From an uncultured Lachnospiraceae bacterium (GTDB lineage: Bacteria; Bacillota; Clostridia; Lachnospirales; Lachnospiraceae), in contig CAJOGN010000008.1 in assembly GCA_905234245.1 (NCBI GenBank), forward strand, positions 1 through 50,012: a DNA stretch of 50,012 nucleotides, written 5' to 3'. Shown piece by piece: positions 33,933 to 42,913 of the stretch. Position numbers and translations under genes: made by a program. Within the stretch, counting starts at the first letter, position 1. The number at the start of each line of letters is the position of its first letter. The notes beneath the pieces are model-generated. The model did not search any database, had not been told where the DNA came from, and saw nothing but the letters and a program-made list of their open reading frames with translations.

Positions 33933-34943
33933 ATGAATTATTCAAAAGAAGAGCAGGAAAGAATTATGAAAATGTCACCGGAGGAGTGGCAGGAATTCAA
34001 GAATGCAAGTGACCAGTTTGAACAAGATAGCGAAGAATATATTCAGTTAAAGCTTAAGCTTGAGGCTGAAAGGGCCAAGTACATTGAAGAGAGTCAGAAA
34101 TTAGACAAGGAAGTTGCTGACCATTTTCATAAAGAAAATCTTGCTGAATACGAGAGATTACAAAATGAATTTATTCAAAAGGAAAAAGAGGAGTATCTAA
34201 GGAAGCTACAGAATGCAGTTAATAATGACGGGACCAAGAAAAAATCCTATGTAAAATACATTATAATCGGCGTAATTGTAATAGTTTTAGTAATAATAAT
34301 AACAGCAATAGTTGTATCTAATCAGAAGGATGATGCTACACATTTTACAAGAGAAGAGATGGTGGCAATGCAAAATGATGCTCAAGGGGTAAGTGAAGGT
34401 CATTACGATAAAGATACTGGTATTTTTATTCAGGACTCTGAGACAAGCGAGATGACAGAACAGGATTTGAAGCTATATAACGATAGTAGGATTAAGCTTT
34501 TTTTTGAGCATCATTCAATAGGTATTATGAATTATTCAAGAAACATTGATATGTCCTTGTTCACGCAGAAAAATACTAAGGATGGTTTTGTTCAATTAGA
34601 GCCGAAGCGTACAGAATACTATCAGATAAAGCTTTATAGTGATACTAACAAGGACAATAGAACAATCAGAAGCTTTATAATTGATTATGATAATCTTCGT
34701 TATCTTAATGATAATAATGTATACTGTATGTTCGAGGATTATATAATTAATAGAAATACAACATATAATGATGTTAAGAACTATTTCTCAAATAAGACAA
34801 ATGATATTAGAGAATATGCTGATTCCAAAAAACATGCTGAGATTAATATAAATAATATCAAGATTACTGTTGACAGCTTTGAGGATGAGAAGATTAAGCC
34901 AGTTGGTACAGTAGATAAGATAACTGTGGAGGTTGCAAAATGA
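33933..34943 (+). CDS. Single-pass membrane protein with cytoplasmic coiled coil and exported domain, unknown function
   Basis: Not recognised. The 336-residue protein has a charged, helical cytoplasmic N-terminal part (MNYSKEEQERIMKMSPEEW onward, residues 1-105), one strongly hydrophobic helix (about 109-131), and an extracytoplasmic domain of about 200 residues. That domain ends with YIINRNTTYNDVKNYF (N275-T-T-Y278) and beta strands. The layout suggests that an internal state could be coupled to the outer domain, but there is no direct evidence. The closest ribosome site (AAGGAG at 33913-33918) is 14 bases from ATG 33933, a poor spacing. The end overlaps the next gene by four bases. Confidence 0.72.
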   Translation: MNYSKEEQERIMKMSPEEWQEFKNASDQFEQDSEEYIQLKLKLEAERAKYIEESQKLDKEVADHFHKENLAEYERLQNEFIQKEKEEYLRKLQNAVNNDGTKKKSYVKYIIIGVIVIVLVIIITAIVVSNQKDDATHFTREEMVAMQNDAQGVSEGHYDKDTGIFIQDSETSEMTEQDLKLYNDSRIKLFFEHHSIGIMNYSRNIDMSLFTQKNTKDGFVQLEPKRTEYYQIKLYSDTNKDNRTIRSFIIDYDNLRYLNDNNVYCMFEDYIINRNTTYNDVKNYFSNKTNDIREYADSKKHAEININNIKITVDSFEDEKIKPVGTVDKITVEVAK

Positions 34944-35635
34944 GAAAAATATGTGCTTGTTTGATTGCTGGAATTCTAGTTATTGGTTCCTTAACAGGAT
35001 GTGCTTGTGGAAGAGCTTCACAGATTGTGGGAACATGGAATGAGGTTCAGGATTACTCACAGGTAAATTCTGAGCCGGCTAGAAAGGTTTGTGGAATCTG
35101 GATTGAAGATATACCTGAATCACAAAATCGTGATGTGTTATATCTAAGAGGTGATAAGTATAATGCTCAAATCTATGGAGGCTACGATGGCGGTAGCTGG
35201 ATTATAGATGAAAACGACTCTGATATAATCATTTATAATAAGTATCCTATTGCTGTTGAAGGTGTGCCCCTTAGTGATATGACAAGATATAAGTATCATC
35301 CTGAGAATGACACTATAACTAATACCTTTGATGATTCCTTCGATGAAGTAAGGTATGTAAGGATGAATCCTGTTAAGATGGTTCTTAATAGTGATAATAG
35401 GGGGACCTATGGTGATAGAGAAGCAAAATGGGAATATGATGAAAGCCATAATAGCTTGAAGGTTAAGGTAAAAAGACCAGATACAAATAAGGACTATGAT
35501 GGTACGGAGTGGATAGTATATGATACATGCCATTTCTACTATGATAAAGACAAACAGTGTCTTTGCAGAAGTTATATGGATGGTTCTATGTACGATATGA
35601 GCAGATATATGGAGAAGGAAATTCCTGCAAAATAG
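34940..35635 (+). CDS. Secreted lipoprotein of unknown function, last of exported cassette
   Basis: The 231-residue product has a lipoprotein signal (CLIAGILVIGSLTGC, lipobox LTGC, Cys near 21). A domain starting IVGTWNEVQDYSQ follows, reminiscent of lipocalin-like or DUF4595-type beta barrels that begin with a GTW motif. The C-terminal half is rich in Tyr and Asp (TCHFYYDKDKQCLCRSYMDG). The start ATGA overlaps the stop of the preceding gene, and GGAGG at 34926-34930 serves it, so it is translationally coupled. Unlike the three genes before it, it lacks the N-x-T-Y segment. The promoter of infC follows 14 bases after its stop. Confidence 0.75.
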   Translation: MRKICACLIAGILVIGSLTGCACGRASQIVGTWNEVQDYSQVNSEPARKVCGIWIEDIPESQNRDVLYLRGDKYNAQIYGGYDGGSWIIDENDSDIIIYNKYPIAVEGVPLSDMTRYKYHPENDTITNTFDDSFDEVRYVRMNPVKMVLNSDNRGTYGDREAKWEYDESHNSLKVKVKRPDTNKDYDGTEWIVYDTCHFYYDKDKQCLCRSYMDGSMYDMSRYMEKEIPAK

Positions 35636-35649
35636 TATAAAATAAGGCA

Positions 35650-35678
35650 TTGACATATATTTTTCATTATGTTATATT
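35650..35678 (+). promoter_or_regulatory. Consensus sigma-A promoter of infC-rpmI-rplT
   Basis: TTGACA (35650-35655), a 17-base spacer, TATATT (35673-35678). It lies immediately after the exported cassette and before the structured leader. Confidence 0.75.
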
Positions 35679-35700
35679 ATTCTCGTTGCAAAAATAAAGA

Positions 35701-35805
35701 AGAGTATCCACTCTCACCTAGGCGCAATTGGGCGACTTAGTGTTAATATTTCAACTATTTTTGATTTTGTTGATATAAGTGGATAGTCTGTCTATCCACT
35801 TTTTT
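35701..35805 (+). promoter_or_regulatory. Attenuator-type leader of infC (likely L20-responsive)
   Basis: A terminator hairpin is formed by AAGTGGATAG (35777-35786), loop TCTGT and CTATCCACTT, followed by a T run to 35805. Upstream, TATCCACT at 35705-35712 is identical to the 3' arm of that terminator. It can therefore pair with AGTGGATA (35778-35785) as an antiterminator. The two structures exclude each other. In Bacillus the same operon is controlled by L20 through transcription attenuation in its leader. L20 as the ligand here is inferred. Confidence 0.7.
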
Positions 35806-35827
35806 CAATTTATGGAGGTATGGAACC

Positions 35828-36334
35828 ATTAGCGATTTACAGATTAATGAACAGATTAGAGACAAAGAGATTCGACTAATAGGTGATGATGGGCAGCAGC
35901 TTGGAATAATGTCTTCTAAGGAAGCTATGAAGCTTGCTGATGATGCAGGGCTTGATCTTGTTAAGATTGCGCCTAAGGCTAAGCCACCTGTATGTAAGAT
36001 TGTTGATTATGGGAAATATCGATACGAGCAGGCGCGCAAGGAAAAGGAAGCAAAGAAAAAGCAGAGAACTGTTGAAATCAAAGAAATTAGACTTTCGCCT
36101 AATATTGAATCAAATGATTTGAATACTAAAATGAATGCGGCTAGAAAGTTCATTGCTAAGGGCAACAAGGTTAAGGTTACCTTAAGATTTCGTGGTCGTG
36201 AGATGGCTCACATGCATGATAGCAAGCATATACTTGATGATTTCGCAGAGAGTATGTCTGATGTTGCTGTAGTGGAGAAAGAACCTAAGCAGGAAGGTAG
36301 ATCTATTAGCTTGGTTCTTGCAGAAAAAAGATAG
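35828..36334 (+). CDS. infC: Translation initiation factor IF-3, with ATT start codon
   Basis: IF-3 binds the 30S subunit, checks the start codon-initiator tRNA match and prevents early 50S joining. The 168-residue protein begins with the conserved N-terminal segment [18 protein letters not shown] and has [26 protein letters not shown] (core [17 protein letters not shown]), [15 protein letters not shown] and [13 protein letters not shown]. An ATG start at 35909 would cut off the first 27 conserved residues. The full N-domain is recovered only by starting at ATT 35828, which has GGAGG at 35814-35818 nine bases upstream and no in-frame ATG/GTG/TTG nearby. An ATT start is well known for infC in other bacteria and lets IF-3 repress itself. 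Confidence 0.93.
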   Translation: MSDLQINEQIRDKEIRLIGDDGQQLGIMSSKEAMKLADDAGLDLVKIAPKAKPPVCKIVDYGKYRYEQARKEKEAKKKQRTVEIKEIRLSPNIESNDLNTKMNAARKFIAKGNKVKVTLRFRGREMAHMHDSKHILDDFAESMSDVAVVEKEPKQEGRSISLVLAEKR

Positions 36335-36357
36335 ATTATTTTAAGGAGGAAATAAAA

Positions 36358-36555
36358 ATGCCAAAGATTAAGACAAATAGAGCAGCTGCAAAGCGCTTTA
36401 AGAAGACAGGGACAGGTAAGCTTAAGAGAAATAAGGCTTATAAGTCACATATCTTAACAAAGAAGACAACTAAGAGAAAGAGAAATCTTCGTCAATCAGC
36501 TATTACTGATTCGACAAATGAGAAGAATATGAAGAAGGTATTACCATACCTATAA
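36358..36555 (+). CDS. rpmI: 50S ribosomal protein L35
   Basis: This is a small, very basic large-subunit protein (65 residues) starting [20 protein letters not shown], with the typical [21 protein letters not shown] core ([12 protein letters not shown]). AAGGAGG is placed just before ATG 36358. It lies between infC and rplT, the universal order, so it should be cotranscribed and come under the same leader control. Confidence 0.98.
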   Translation: MPKIKTNRAAAKRFKKTGTGKLKRNKAYKSHILTKKTTKRKRNLRQSAITDSTNEKNMKKVLPYL

Positions 36556-36609
36556 GATATGTTGCCATATTAAATAAAGGTAGCATTTAAGATAAGGAGG
36601 ATTAGATTA

Positions 36610-36966
36610 ATGGCTAGAGTTAAAGGTGGCTATAATGCCAAGAGTAAGCATAATAAAGTATTAAAGATGGCTAAGGGCTATAGAGGAGCAAGATCTAAGC
36701 AATATCGTGTTGCTAAGCAATCAGTAATGAGAGCACTTGCTACTTCTTATGCAGGTCGTAAGCAGAGAAAGCGTCAGATGAGACAGCTTTGGATTGCAAG
36801 AATTAACGCAGCTGCAAGACTTAATGGTCTTAGCTACTCAAAGTTCATGCATGGACTTAAGCTTGCTGGAGTTGAGATGAATCGTAAGATGTTAGCTGAA
36901 CTCGCAGTTAATGATGCGGAAGGTTTTGCGTCACTTGTTGAGCTTGCAAAGTCTAAGGTTGCATAA
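36610..36966 (+). CDS. rplT: 50S ribosomal protein L20
   Basis: L20 binds 23S rRNA early in 50S assembly and, in Bacillus and E. coli, represses its own operon through the mRNA leader. The 118-residue sequence has [30 protein letters not shown] at the N terminus (core [13 protein letters not shown]), [19 protein letters not shown] and the C-terminal globular domain [20 protein letters not shown] (core [14 protein letters not shown]). AAGGAGG precedes ATG 36610. It is the likely effector of the leader at 35701-35805. A weak inverted repeat, ATACAA-N5-TTGTAT (36975-36991), follows the stop, without a T run. Confidence 0.98.
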   Translation: MARVKGGYNAKSKHNKVLKMAKGYRGARSKQYRVAKQSVMRALATSYAGRKQRKRQMRQLWIARINAAARLNGLSYSKFMHGLKLAGVEMNRKMLAELAVNDAEGFASLVELAKSKVA

Positions 36967-37017
36967 TTGTTATTATACAATAATCTTGTATGAATTATAT
37001 TTTAGGGGGTATTAATT

Positions 37018-38034
37018 ATGGCTATTTTAGTTACAGGCGGAACAGGATATATAGGAAGTCATACTGTTGTTGAATTACAGAATAATGGATATGATGTTGT
37101 AGTATTAGATAATTTGTCTAATTCTAGTGTTAAATCACTTGATAGAGTTAAGGCTATAACAGGTAAGGATGTAAAATTCTATGAAGGTGACATTAGAGAC
37201 AGGAAGATATTAGAGAAGATATTTGATAATGAGAAAATCGACTCTTGTATACATTTCGCAGGTCTTAAGGCCGTTGGTGAATCTGTAGAAAAGCCATGGG
37301 AATACTATGACAATAATATTACAGGAACACTTACTCTTGTAGATGAGATGAGAAAGCATGGTGTTAAGAACATTATCTTCTCAAGCTCTGCAACAGTATA
37401 CGGTGATCCGGCACAGATACCAATTACAGAGGAATGCCCTAAGGGACAATGTACTAATCCTTATGGCTGGACTAAGTCAATGCTTGAGCAGATTCTAACT
37501 GATATGCAGAAGGCTGATAATGAGTGGAATGTTGTATTGCTTCGTTACTTTAATCCTATTGGAGCTCATCAGTCAGGAACTATGGGTGAGAATCCTAACG
37601 GTATCCCTAACAATTTGATGCCTTATATTACTCAGGTTGCAGTTGGTAAGAGAGAAGAGCTTGGTGTATTTGGCAATGATTATGATACTCCTGACGGAAC
37701 AGGTGTAAGAGATTATATCCATGTTGTTGACCTTGCTGATGGTCATGTTAAGGCCCTTAAGAAGATAGAAGAAAATGCAGGTCTTTGCATATATAATCTT
37801 GGAACAGGTACAGGATATTCAGTTCTTGATATTGTGAAGAATTTTGAAGAAGCTAATAATCTTAAGATTCCATATTCTATAAAGCCACGTCGAGCTGGTG
37901 ATATTGCTATTTGTTATGCGGATCCAACTAAGGCTAAGAAGGAGCTTGGATGGGAAGCAAAGTATGGAATTAAGGAAATGTGTGCCGATTCTTGGAGATG
38001 GCAGAAGAACAATCCTAACGGTTACGAAGATTAA
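37018..38034 (+). CDS. galE: UDP-glucose 4-epimerase
   Basis: GalE interconverts UDP-glucose and UDP-galactose using bound NAD. It is a short-chain dehydrogenase-type enzyme. The 338 residues have the nucleotide-binding [25 protein letters not shown], the catalytic [10 protein letters not shown] with YGWTKSML (Y-x-x-x-K), and [20 protein letters not shown] (core [13 protein letters not shown]). Length and motifs are normal. TAGGGGG ribosome site at 37003-37009. No other galactose or capsule gene is nearby, so it appears to be a lone housekeeping copy placed after rplT. Confidence 0.97.
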   Translation: MAILVTGGTGYIGSHTVVELQNNGYDVVVLDNLSNSSVKSLDRVKAITGKDVKFYEGDIRDRKILEKIFDNEKIDSCIHFAGLKAVGESVEKPWEYYDNNITGTLTLVDEMRKHGVKNIIFSSSATVYGDPAQIPITEECPKGQCTNPYGWTKSMLEQILTDMQKADNEWNVVLLRYFNPIGAHQSGTMGENPNGIPNNLMPYITQVAVGKREELGVFGNDYDTPDGTGVRDYIHVVDLADGHVKALKKIEENAGLCIYNLGTGTGYSVLDIVKNFEEANNLKIPYSIKPRRAGDIAICYADPTKAKKELGWEAKYGIKEMCADSWRWQKNNPNGYED

Positions 38035-38057
38035 AGTAGAAAATCTTCAAAAAACAC

Positions 38058-38086
38058 TTGCATTTCGAGCCATATTAGTATATTAT
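38058..38086 (+). promoter_or_regulatory. Sigma-A promoter of tRNA-Glu
   Basis: TTGCAT (38058-38063), a 17-base spacer, TATTAT (38081-38086), overlapping TATACT (38084-38089). It ends 24 bases before the mature tRNA. Confidence 0.65.
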
Positions 38087-38110
38087 ACTATTTGTTGTGA
38101 ATGCAACTAA

Positions 38111-38182
38111 GGTTCGTTGGTCAAGTGGTTAAGACGCTGCCCTCTCACGGCAGAATCAGGGGTTCGACTCCCCTACGAACTG
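38111..38182 (+). tRNA. tRNA-Glu, anticodon CTC
   Basis: The 72-base cloverleaf has acceptor arm GGTTCGT (38111-38117) with ACGAACT (38175-38181; the end pair is G-U) and discriminator G38182. The anticodon stem is CTGCC/GGCAG, with a seven-base loop CTCTCAC giving anticodon CTC (38144-38146, Glu codon GAG). The T arm is GGGG-TTCGACT-CCCC. The 3' CCA is not encoded. It is solitary, with its own promoter and following hairpin. Confidence 0.93.
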
Positions 38183-38202
38183 GTTACATAATGTTTTTAC
38201 GT

Positions 38203-38245
38203 AATGAAGAGCAAGGAAACTTGCTCTTCATTATTTATATATATT
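38203..38245 (+). terminator. Terminator-like hairpin after tRNA-Glu
   Basis: A perfect 13-base-pair stem, AATGAAGAGCAAG (38203-38215) with CTTGCTCTTCATT (38220-38232), is closed by a GAAA tetraloop. The following tract is T-rich but interrupted (ATTTATATATATTC), so some transcription may continue into rimP. Confidence 0.65.
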
Positions 38246-38267
38246 CTTTTAATAAAGGTGGTGGCGT

Positions 38268-38732
38268 ATGTCTAGAAGGGAAATATACGAGGAAAAGACA
38301 GAAAAACTTATACTCCCCATACTTGATGAGTTGAATTTTGAACTTGTTGATGTTGAATTCGTCAAGGAAGGAAAGGAATACTATCTTAGAGCTTATATTG
38401 ATAAGCCGGGTGGTATTACAATTGATGATTGTGTGGATGTATCAAGGAAGATGAATGAGCTTCTTGATGAACATGATTATATTGATGAACAATATATATT
38501 CGAGGTTAGTTCACCAGGCCTTGGAAGACCGCTTAAGAAGGATAAGGACTTCGACAGAAGTATTGGAAAACAAATTGAAATTCACACATTTGCTAAAGTT
38601 GGTAATAGTAAGGAATTTGAAGGTGAGTTGTTATCACATGACAAAGAATCCTTTACTGTTCTAATAGATGAAGAAGAAATAGTATTTGACAAGAAAAATG
38701 TTTCACTAGTAAGATTAGCGTTTGATTTTTAA
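38268..38732 (+). CDS. rimP: Ribosome maturation factor RimP
   Basis: RimP assists assembly of the 30S subunit, notably the S12/S19 region. The 154-residue protein has FELVDVEFVKEGKEYYLRAYIDKPGGITIDDC (core LRAYIDKPGGITIDDC) in the N domain, FEVSSPGLGRPLKKDKDF, and a C-terminal SH3-like domain. AAGGTGG at 38255-38261 serves ATG 38268. It starts the conserved rimP-nusA-infB operon. No dedicated promoter was seen between the tRNA hairpin and rimP. Confidence 0.96.
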   Translation: MSRREIYEEKTEKLILPILDELNFELVDVEFVKEGKEYYLRAYIDKPGGITIDDCVDVSRKMNELLDEHDYIDEQYIFEVSSPGLGRPLKKDKDFDRSIGKQIEIHTFAKVGNSKEFEGELLSHDKESFTVLIDEEEIVFDKKNVSLVRLAFDF

Positions 38733-38750
38733 TTAAGTAGGAGGAATATT

Positions 38751-39974
38751 ATGGACGTTAAGGTTTTCATGGAAGCGTTAGAAGGATTAGAAGAAAAGGG
38801 TATCACTAAAGAGGTTGTATTTGATGCTTTAGAAGAAGCTTTATTTACAGCTTGTAAGCAGCATTATGGTACCAAGGATAATTTTACTGTATTTATTGAC
38901 AGAGATAAGATTGAATGTAGAATTATCCAGTCAAGAGAAGTTGTTGAGAAGGTTGAAAATGAAGTTGAACAGATTTCTCTTGAGGATGCAAAAAAAATTG
39001 ATAAGGTATTCAAGGTAGGAGATACTGTTAATACAGAAATTGACACAAAGGAATTCTCCCGCGTTGCTGCACAAGGAGCAAAGGGTACTATTACTCAGAA
39101 GATTCGTGAAGTTGAGAAGAAGAATATCTACAACGAATACAGTGAGCTTAATAATACTGTTGTAACAGGTATTGTTCAGAGATTTATGGGCAAGACAATT
39201 TGTGTTAATCTCGGTAAGGTTGATGCGTATTTGCCAGAAAAGGAACAGGTAAGAGGCGAGCATTACAGACAAGGCGACAGAATTAAGGTATATATTGTTA
39301 AGGTTGATGATAATAACAATAGAAATGTAAGAGTTAATGTATCAAGAACACATCCTAATCTTGTTAAGGGATTATTTAAGGAAGAAGTTACTGAAATTAA
39401 CGATGGCATAGTTGAGATTAAGAATGTAGCCAGGGAAGCAGGTAGCAGAACTAAGATTTCTGTATATTCTAGTGATGAAAATGTTGATCCAGTAGGCGCT
39501 TGTGTTGGTGTTAACGGAACTCGTGTTAATGCTATTGTTGATGAGTTGAATGGCGAGAAGATTGATATTATAAAATGGAGCGAGAACCCAGCTCAATTAA
39601 TTGAGAATGCCCTTAGTCCTGCTAAGGTAATAGGTGTTATCGCCGATGAAGATGAGAAGACAGCACAAGTTATTGTTCCTGATTATCAGTTGTCCCTTGC
39701 AATTGGTAAATCTGGACAAAATGCTAGGCTTGCTGCCAGACTTACAAATTATAAGATTGATATTAAGAGCGAGACTCAGGCTAGAGAGTCTGGAGAGTTC
39801 GATGAGTATTTCGTTGAAGGTGATGACGATTATTATTATGATGAAAACGACGAATACTATGATGACGAAGAGTATTATTATGAAGAAGACTATAATGATA
39901 ATGATGAAGAGGTTGATGATACAGAAGAGTCAACTGATGTAGATAATACAGAGGATGGTTCTGATGAGGAATAA
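38751..39974 (+). CDS. nusA: Transcription termination/antitermination factor NusA
   Basis: NusA binds RNA polymerase and modulates pausing, intrinsic termination and antitermination. The 407-residue protein has the N-terminal polymerase-binding domain, an S1 domain (VTGIVQRFMGKTICVNLGKVDAYLPEKEQ, core DAYLPEKEQ) and two KH domains (EIVNDGI region to VGVNGTRVNAIVDELNGEKIDI and LAIGKSGQNARLAARLT). It has no acidic repeats of the E. coli kind. Instead the last ~58 residues form a tail of Asp, Glu and Tyr (YYYDENDEYYDDEEYYYEED). AGGAGG at 38738-38743 precedes the ATG. The end overlaps the ylxQ start. Confidence 0.97.
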   Translation: MDVKVFMEALEGLEEKGITKEVVFDALEEALFTACKQHYGTKDNFTVFIDRDKIECRIIQSREVVEKVENEVEQISLEDAKKIDKVFKVGDTVNTEIDTKEFSRVAAQGAKGTITQKIREVEKKNIYNEYSELNNTVVTGIVQRFMGKTICVNLGKVDAYLPEKEQVRGEHYRQGDRIKVYIVKVDDNNNRNVRVNVSRTHPNLVKGLFKEEVTEINDGIVEIKNVAREAGSRTKISVYSSDENVDPVGACVGVNGTRVNAIVDELNGEKIDIIKWSENPAQLIENALSPAKVIGVIADEDEKTAQVIVPDYQLSLAIGKSGQNARLAARLTNYKIDIKSETQARESGEFDEYFVEGDDDYYYDENDEYYDDEEYYYEEDYNDNDEEVDDTEESTDVDNTEDGSDEE

Positions 39975-40275
39975 GGCTTTATCGTTAATCGGTCTTGCTA
40001 GTAGAGCAAGAAAGGTTAGTAGCGGAGAGTTTTCTGTTGAGAAAGCTATTAAGTCTTACAACGCATTTTTGGTGATTATTGCTGAGGATGCTTCGGATAA
40101 TACTAAGAAGAAATTTAGTGATATGTGTAGTTATTACGAAACTCCGATTATTTTTTACAGTTCAAAAGATGAACTTGGACATAGTATTGGTAAGGAATAC
40201 AGAGCTTCGCTTGCAATATTAGACGAGAATTTTGCTGCAGGAATCATGGAGAAGATTGATTCTCTAAGCAAGTAA
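39964..40275 (+). CDS. L7Ae-family RNA-binding protein YlxQ
   Basis: The 103-residue protein has the L7Ae/L30e fold ([28 protein letters not shown] at the start, core [13 protein letters not shown]) and probably binds kink-turn RNA on the ribosome. Its precise role in bacteria is unsettled. ATG 39964 overlaps the nusA end by 11 bases and has GAGG at 39951-39954. ATG 39955 is too close to that site. The small gene ylxR, usually between nusA and ylxQ, is absent here because the two genes overlap. infB follows after 13 bases. Confidence 0.9.
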   Translation: MRNKALSLIGLASRARKVSSGEFSVEKAIKSYNAFLVIIAEDASDNTKKKFSDMCSYYETPIIFYSSKDELGHSIGKEYRASLAILDENFAAGIMEKIDSLSK

Positions 40276-40288
40276 TGGAGGTAAGTGT

Positions 40289-42901
40289 ATGGCAAAAATT
40301 AGAGTATATGAATTGGCAAAAGAATTAGAGGTAGAATCTAAGGCTATTATTGAGTTATTAGCCAAAGATAATATAGAAGTAAAAAGTCAAAGTGGTCTTG
40401 AAGAAGATATATCTAATAAGGTTAGAAGTGCTTTGGGCAAAAAAGCTGAAAAGGCTGTAAAAGCAGCTGAAAACAAACCTAAGGAAGAGCCAAAGAAAGA
40501 AAACAATAAAGAGGCTGCTCCTAAGAAGCAAGAACCAAAGAAGGTACGCCCAAAGGCGCAGGGCAAAGAAGGCTCAGAAGAGCCTAAGAAAAATACAGCT
40601 GAAGCACCTAAGAAGAAGAAAAAGACTGTTGTCTTTAATCTTGGTAATTCCAGCTCAGGAAACAGACGCCCTAGAAATGATGGAAGACGCCCTCATGGAC
40701 AAGGCCCTAGAAATGAAGTAAGAAGAGGACCTATTAGAGTTAGAGAGGGAGTAGAGGCTCCATCTGTAATTAGAGCGCGTAAAGAGGCTGAAGAGGCAAA
40801 GAGAATAGAGAGAGAAAACGCTAATAGTACTTCTAATGAAGAGAGAAAGCCTCAAAACAGGCCAGAGCATAAGGTAGTTAGAAGTGAAAATAAGCCAAAA
40901 AGACCAGCTCGCCCTGAGAGACCTAATATATTCAAAGACAATAATTCTTCTAATAATGGAGGGAATAATGCAGGAGCACCTGAGTCTTCTAAGCCTAATT
41001 CAAGAAGAGGTGGAAAACCAGGTAAGAGAAATGGTGGTCGTGACAACGACAGATTAGGCAGAAAAGAAGAAAATTATCGTAATCTTGAGAAAAATGGTGG
41101 TGTAAAGCCTAAGAAACCACAAAAGAAGACATATGAAAAGTCTGATGAGATTAGGTCAATTGCGATTCCTGAGAGACTTACAATCAGAGATTTTGCAGAT
41201 AGAATCAAGGTTCCTGCTTCTGATATTATCAAGAAGCTATTTATGAAGAATATCCTGGTTACTGTTAATCATGATATTGAGTATGATATAGCTGAAGAAA
41301 TCGCATTAGAATATAATGTAATTACTGAGGTTGAAGAGAAGGTAGATGTTATCGCAGAGCTTCTCAAGGAAACAGAGGAGGATCCTAAGACACTTAAGGC
41401 TCGTCCACCAGTTGTCTGCGTTATGGGTCACGTTGACCATGGTAAGACATCACTTCTTGATGCAATTAGAGATACAAAGGTAACTGACAGAGAAGCTGGT
41501 GGTATTACACAGCATATCGGTGCTTACATGGTTCCTATTAATGGACAGAAGATTACTTTCTTAGATACTCCTGGTCATGAAGCATTTACAGCAATGCGTA
41601 TGAGAGGTGCAAACTCTACTGATATTGCGATTCTTGTAGTTGCAGCTGATGACGGTGTTATGCCACAAACAGTAGAAGCTATTAACCATGCTAAGGCTGC
41701 TGATATTGAGATTATTGTAGCAATTAATAAGATTGATAAGCCTAATGCCAATATCGAGAGAGTTAAACAGGAATTGTCAGAATATGAATTAATTCCAGAG
41801 GATTGGGGTGGTTCTACTATATTCTGTCCTGTATCTGCTCATACTGGTGAAGGAATCGATAATCTGTTAGAAATGATTCTTCTAACATCAGAGGTTCTTG
41901 AACTTAAGGCTAATCCTAAGAGAAATGCAAGAGGTCTTGTAATTGAGGCGCAGCTTGATAAGGGTAGAGGTACAGTTGCAACTGTGCTTGTTCAGAAGGG
42001 TACACTTAAAGTAGGTGATCCTATTGCTGCTGGTTCCGCATTTGGTAAGGTTAGAGCCATGGTTGATGAAAATGGTAGAAGACTTAAGAGTGCTGGCCCA
42101 TCAACTCCTGTAGAGATTATTGGTTTATCAGAAGTTCCAAATGCTGGTGAGATATTTATGGCAATGGATTCTGAGAAGGAAGCTCACAACTTTGCTAACA
42201 CATTTGTTACAGAGAGTAAGAACAAGATGGTTGAGGATTCAAGAGTTAAGATGTCTCTTGATGATTTATTCTCACAGATTCAGGAAGGTAATCTTAAGGA
42301 GCTTAACCTTATTGTTAAGGCCGACGTACAAGGTTCGGTTGAAGCTGTTAAACAATCTCTTGTTAAGCTAAGTAACGAAGAAGTTGTTGTTAAGGTTATT
42401 CATGGTGGTGTAGGTGCCATTAATGAGAGTGACGTTATCTTAGCATCTGCTAGTAATGCTATTATTATCGGATTTAATATTCGTCCTGATGCCATGGCTA
42501 AGGAAACTGCTGATAGAGAAGGCGTTGAGATTAAGCTATACAAGGTAATATACAATGCTATTGAAGATGTGGAAGCAGCTATGAAGGGTATGCTTGATCC
42601 GGTATTCGAGGAACAAGTTATAGGTCATGCTGAGATTAGACAGATATTCAAGTCCTCAGAAGTTGGTAATATCGCAGGTTCTTATATCTTAGATGGTAGA
42701 ATGGAAAGAGGCTGTAAGGTTAGAATTAATCGTGGCGATGACATGATATTTGAAGGAGACCTTGCGTCACTTAAGAGATTCAAGGATGATGTGAAGGAAG
42801 TTAAGGCTGGATATGAGTGTGGTCTCGTATTCGATGGCTTTAACGATATCAAGGAAGAGGATATTGTTGAGGCGTATATTATGGTTGAGGTACCTAGATA
42901 A
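40289..42901 (+). CDS. infB: Translation initiation factor IF-2
   Basis: IF-2 is the GTPase that brings initiator tRNA to the 30S subunit and promotes subunit joining. The 870-residue protein has a small N-terminal domain ([20 protein letters not shown]), a long disordered, Lys/Arg/Pro/Asn-rich region (about 50-285), a second IF2N domain ([21 protein letters not shown], about 295), and the G domain from about 370. G1 is [13 protein letters not shown]3 is DTPGHEAF and G4 is NKID. Domains II to IV follow, ending AYIMVEVPR. All GTPase motifs are intact. GGAGG at 40276-40280 precedes the ATG. Confidence 0.98.
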   Translation: MAKIRVYELAKELEVESKAIIELLAKDNIEVKSQSGLEEDISNKVRSALGKKAEKAVKAAENKPKEEPKKENNKEAAPKKQEPKKVRPKAQGKEGSEEPKKNTAEAPKKKKKTVVFNLGNSSSGNRRPRNDGRRPHGQGPRNEVRRGPIRVREGVEAPSVIRARKEAEEAKRIERENANSTSNEERKPQNRPEHKVVRSENKPKRPARPERPNIFKDNNSSNNGGNNAGAPESSKPNSRRGGKPGKRNGGRDNDRLGRKEENYRNLEKNGGVKPKKPQKKTYEKSDEIRSIAIPERLTIRDFADRIKVPASDIIKKLFMKNILVTVNHDIEYDIAEEIALEYNVITEVEEKVDVIAELLKETEEDPKTLKARPPVVCVMGHVDHGKTSLLDAIRDTKVTDREAGGITQHIGAYMVPINGQKITFLDTPGHEAFTAMRMRGANSTDIAILVVAADDGVMPQTVEAINHAKAADIEIIVAINKIDKPNANIERVKQELSEYELIPEDWGGSTIFCPVSAHTGEGIDNLLEMILLTSEVLELKANPKRNARGLVIEAQLDKGRGTVATVLVQKGTLKVGDPIAAGSAFGKVRAMVDENGRRLKSAGPSTPVEIIGLSEVPNAGEIFMAMDSEKEAHNFANTFVTESKNKMVEDSRVKMSLDDLFSQIQEGNLKELNLIVKADVQGSVEAVKQSLVKLSNEEVVVKVIHGGVGAINESDVILASASNAIIIGFNIRPDAMAKETADREGVEIKLYKVIYNAIEDVEAAMKGMLDPVFEEQVIGHAEIRQIFKSSEVGNIAGSYILDGRMERGCKVRINRGDDMIFEGDLASLKRFKDDVKEVKAGYECGLVFDGFNDIKEEDIVEAYIMVEVPR

Positions 42902-42913
42902 TAGAGGTTACAT

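Noticed and set aside
34940..35635. Fourth copy of the shared domain in the last lipoprotein of the exported cassette
   Set aside because: It lacks the N-x-T-Y segment and begins with a GTW-type barrel motif, so I treat it as a different domain.
36975..36991. ATACAA-N5-TTGTAT after rplT as a terminator
   Set aside because: The stem is short and A/T-rich and no T run follows directly, so galE is more likely read through.
38101..38334. Open frame running through tRNA-Glu into rimP
   Set aside because: It overlaps a clear cloverleaf tRNA and the rimP start in another frame and has no conserved sequence.
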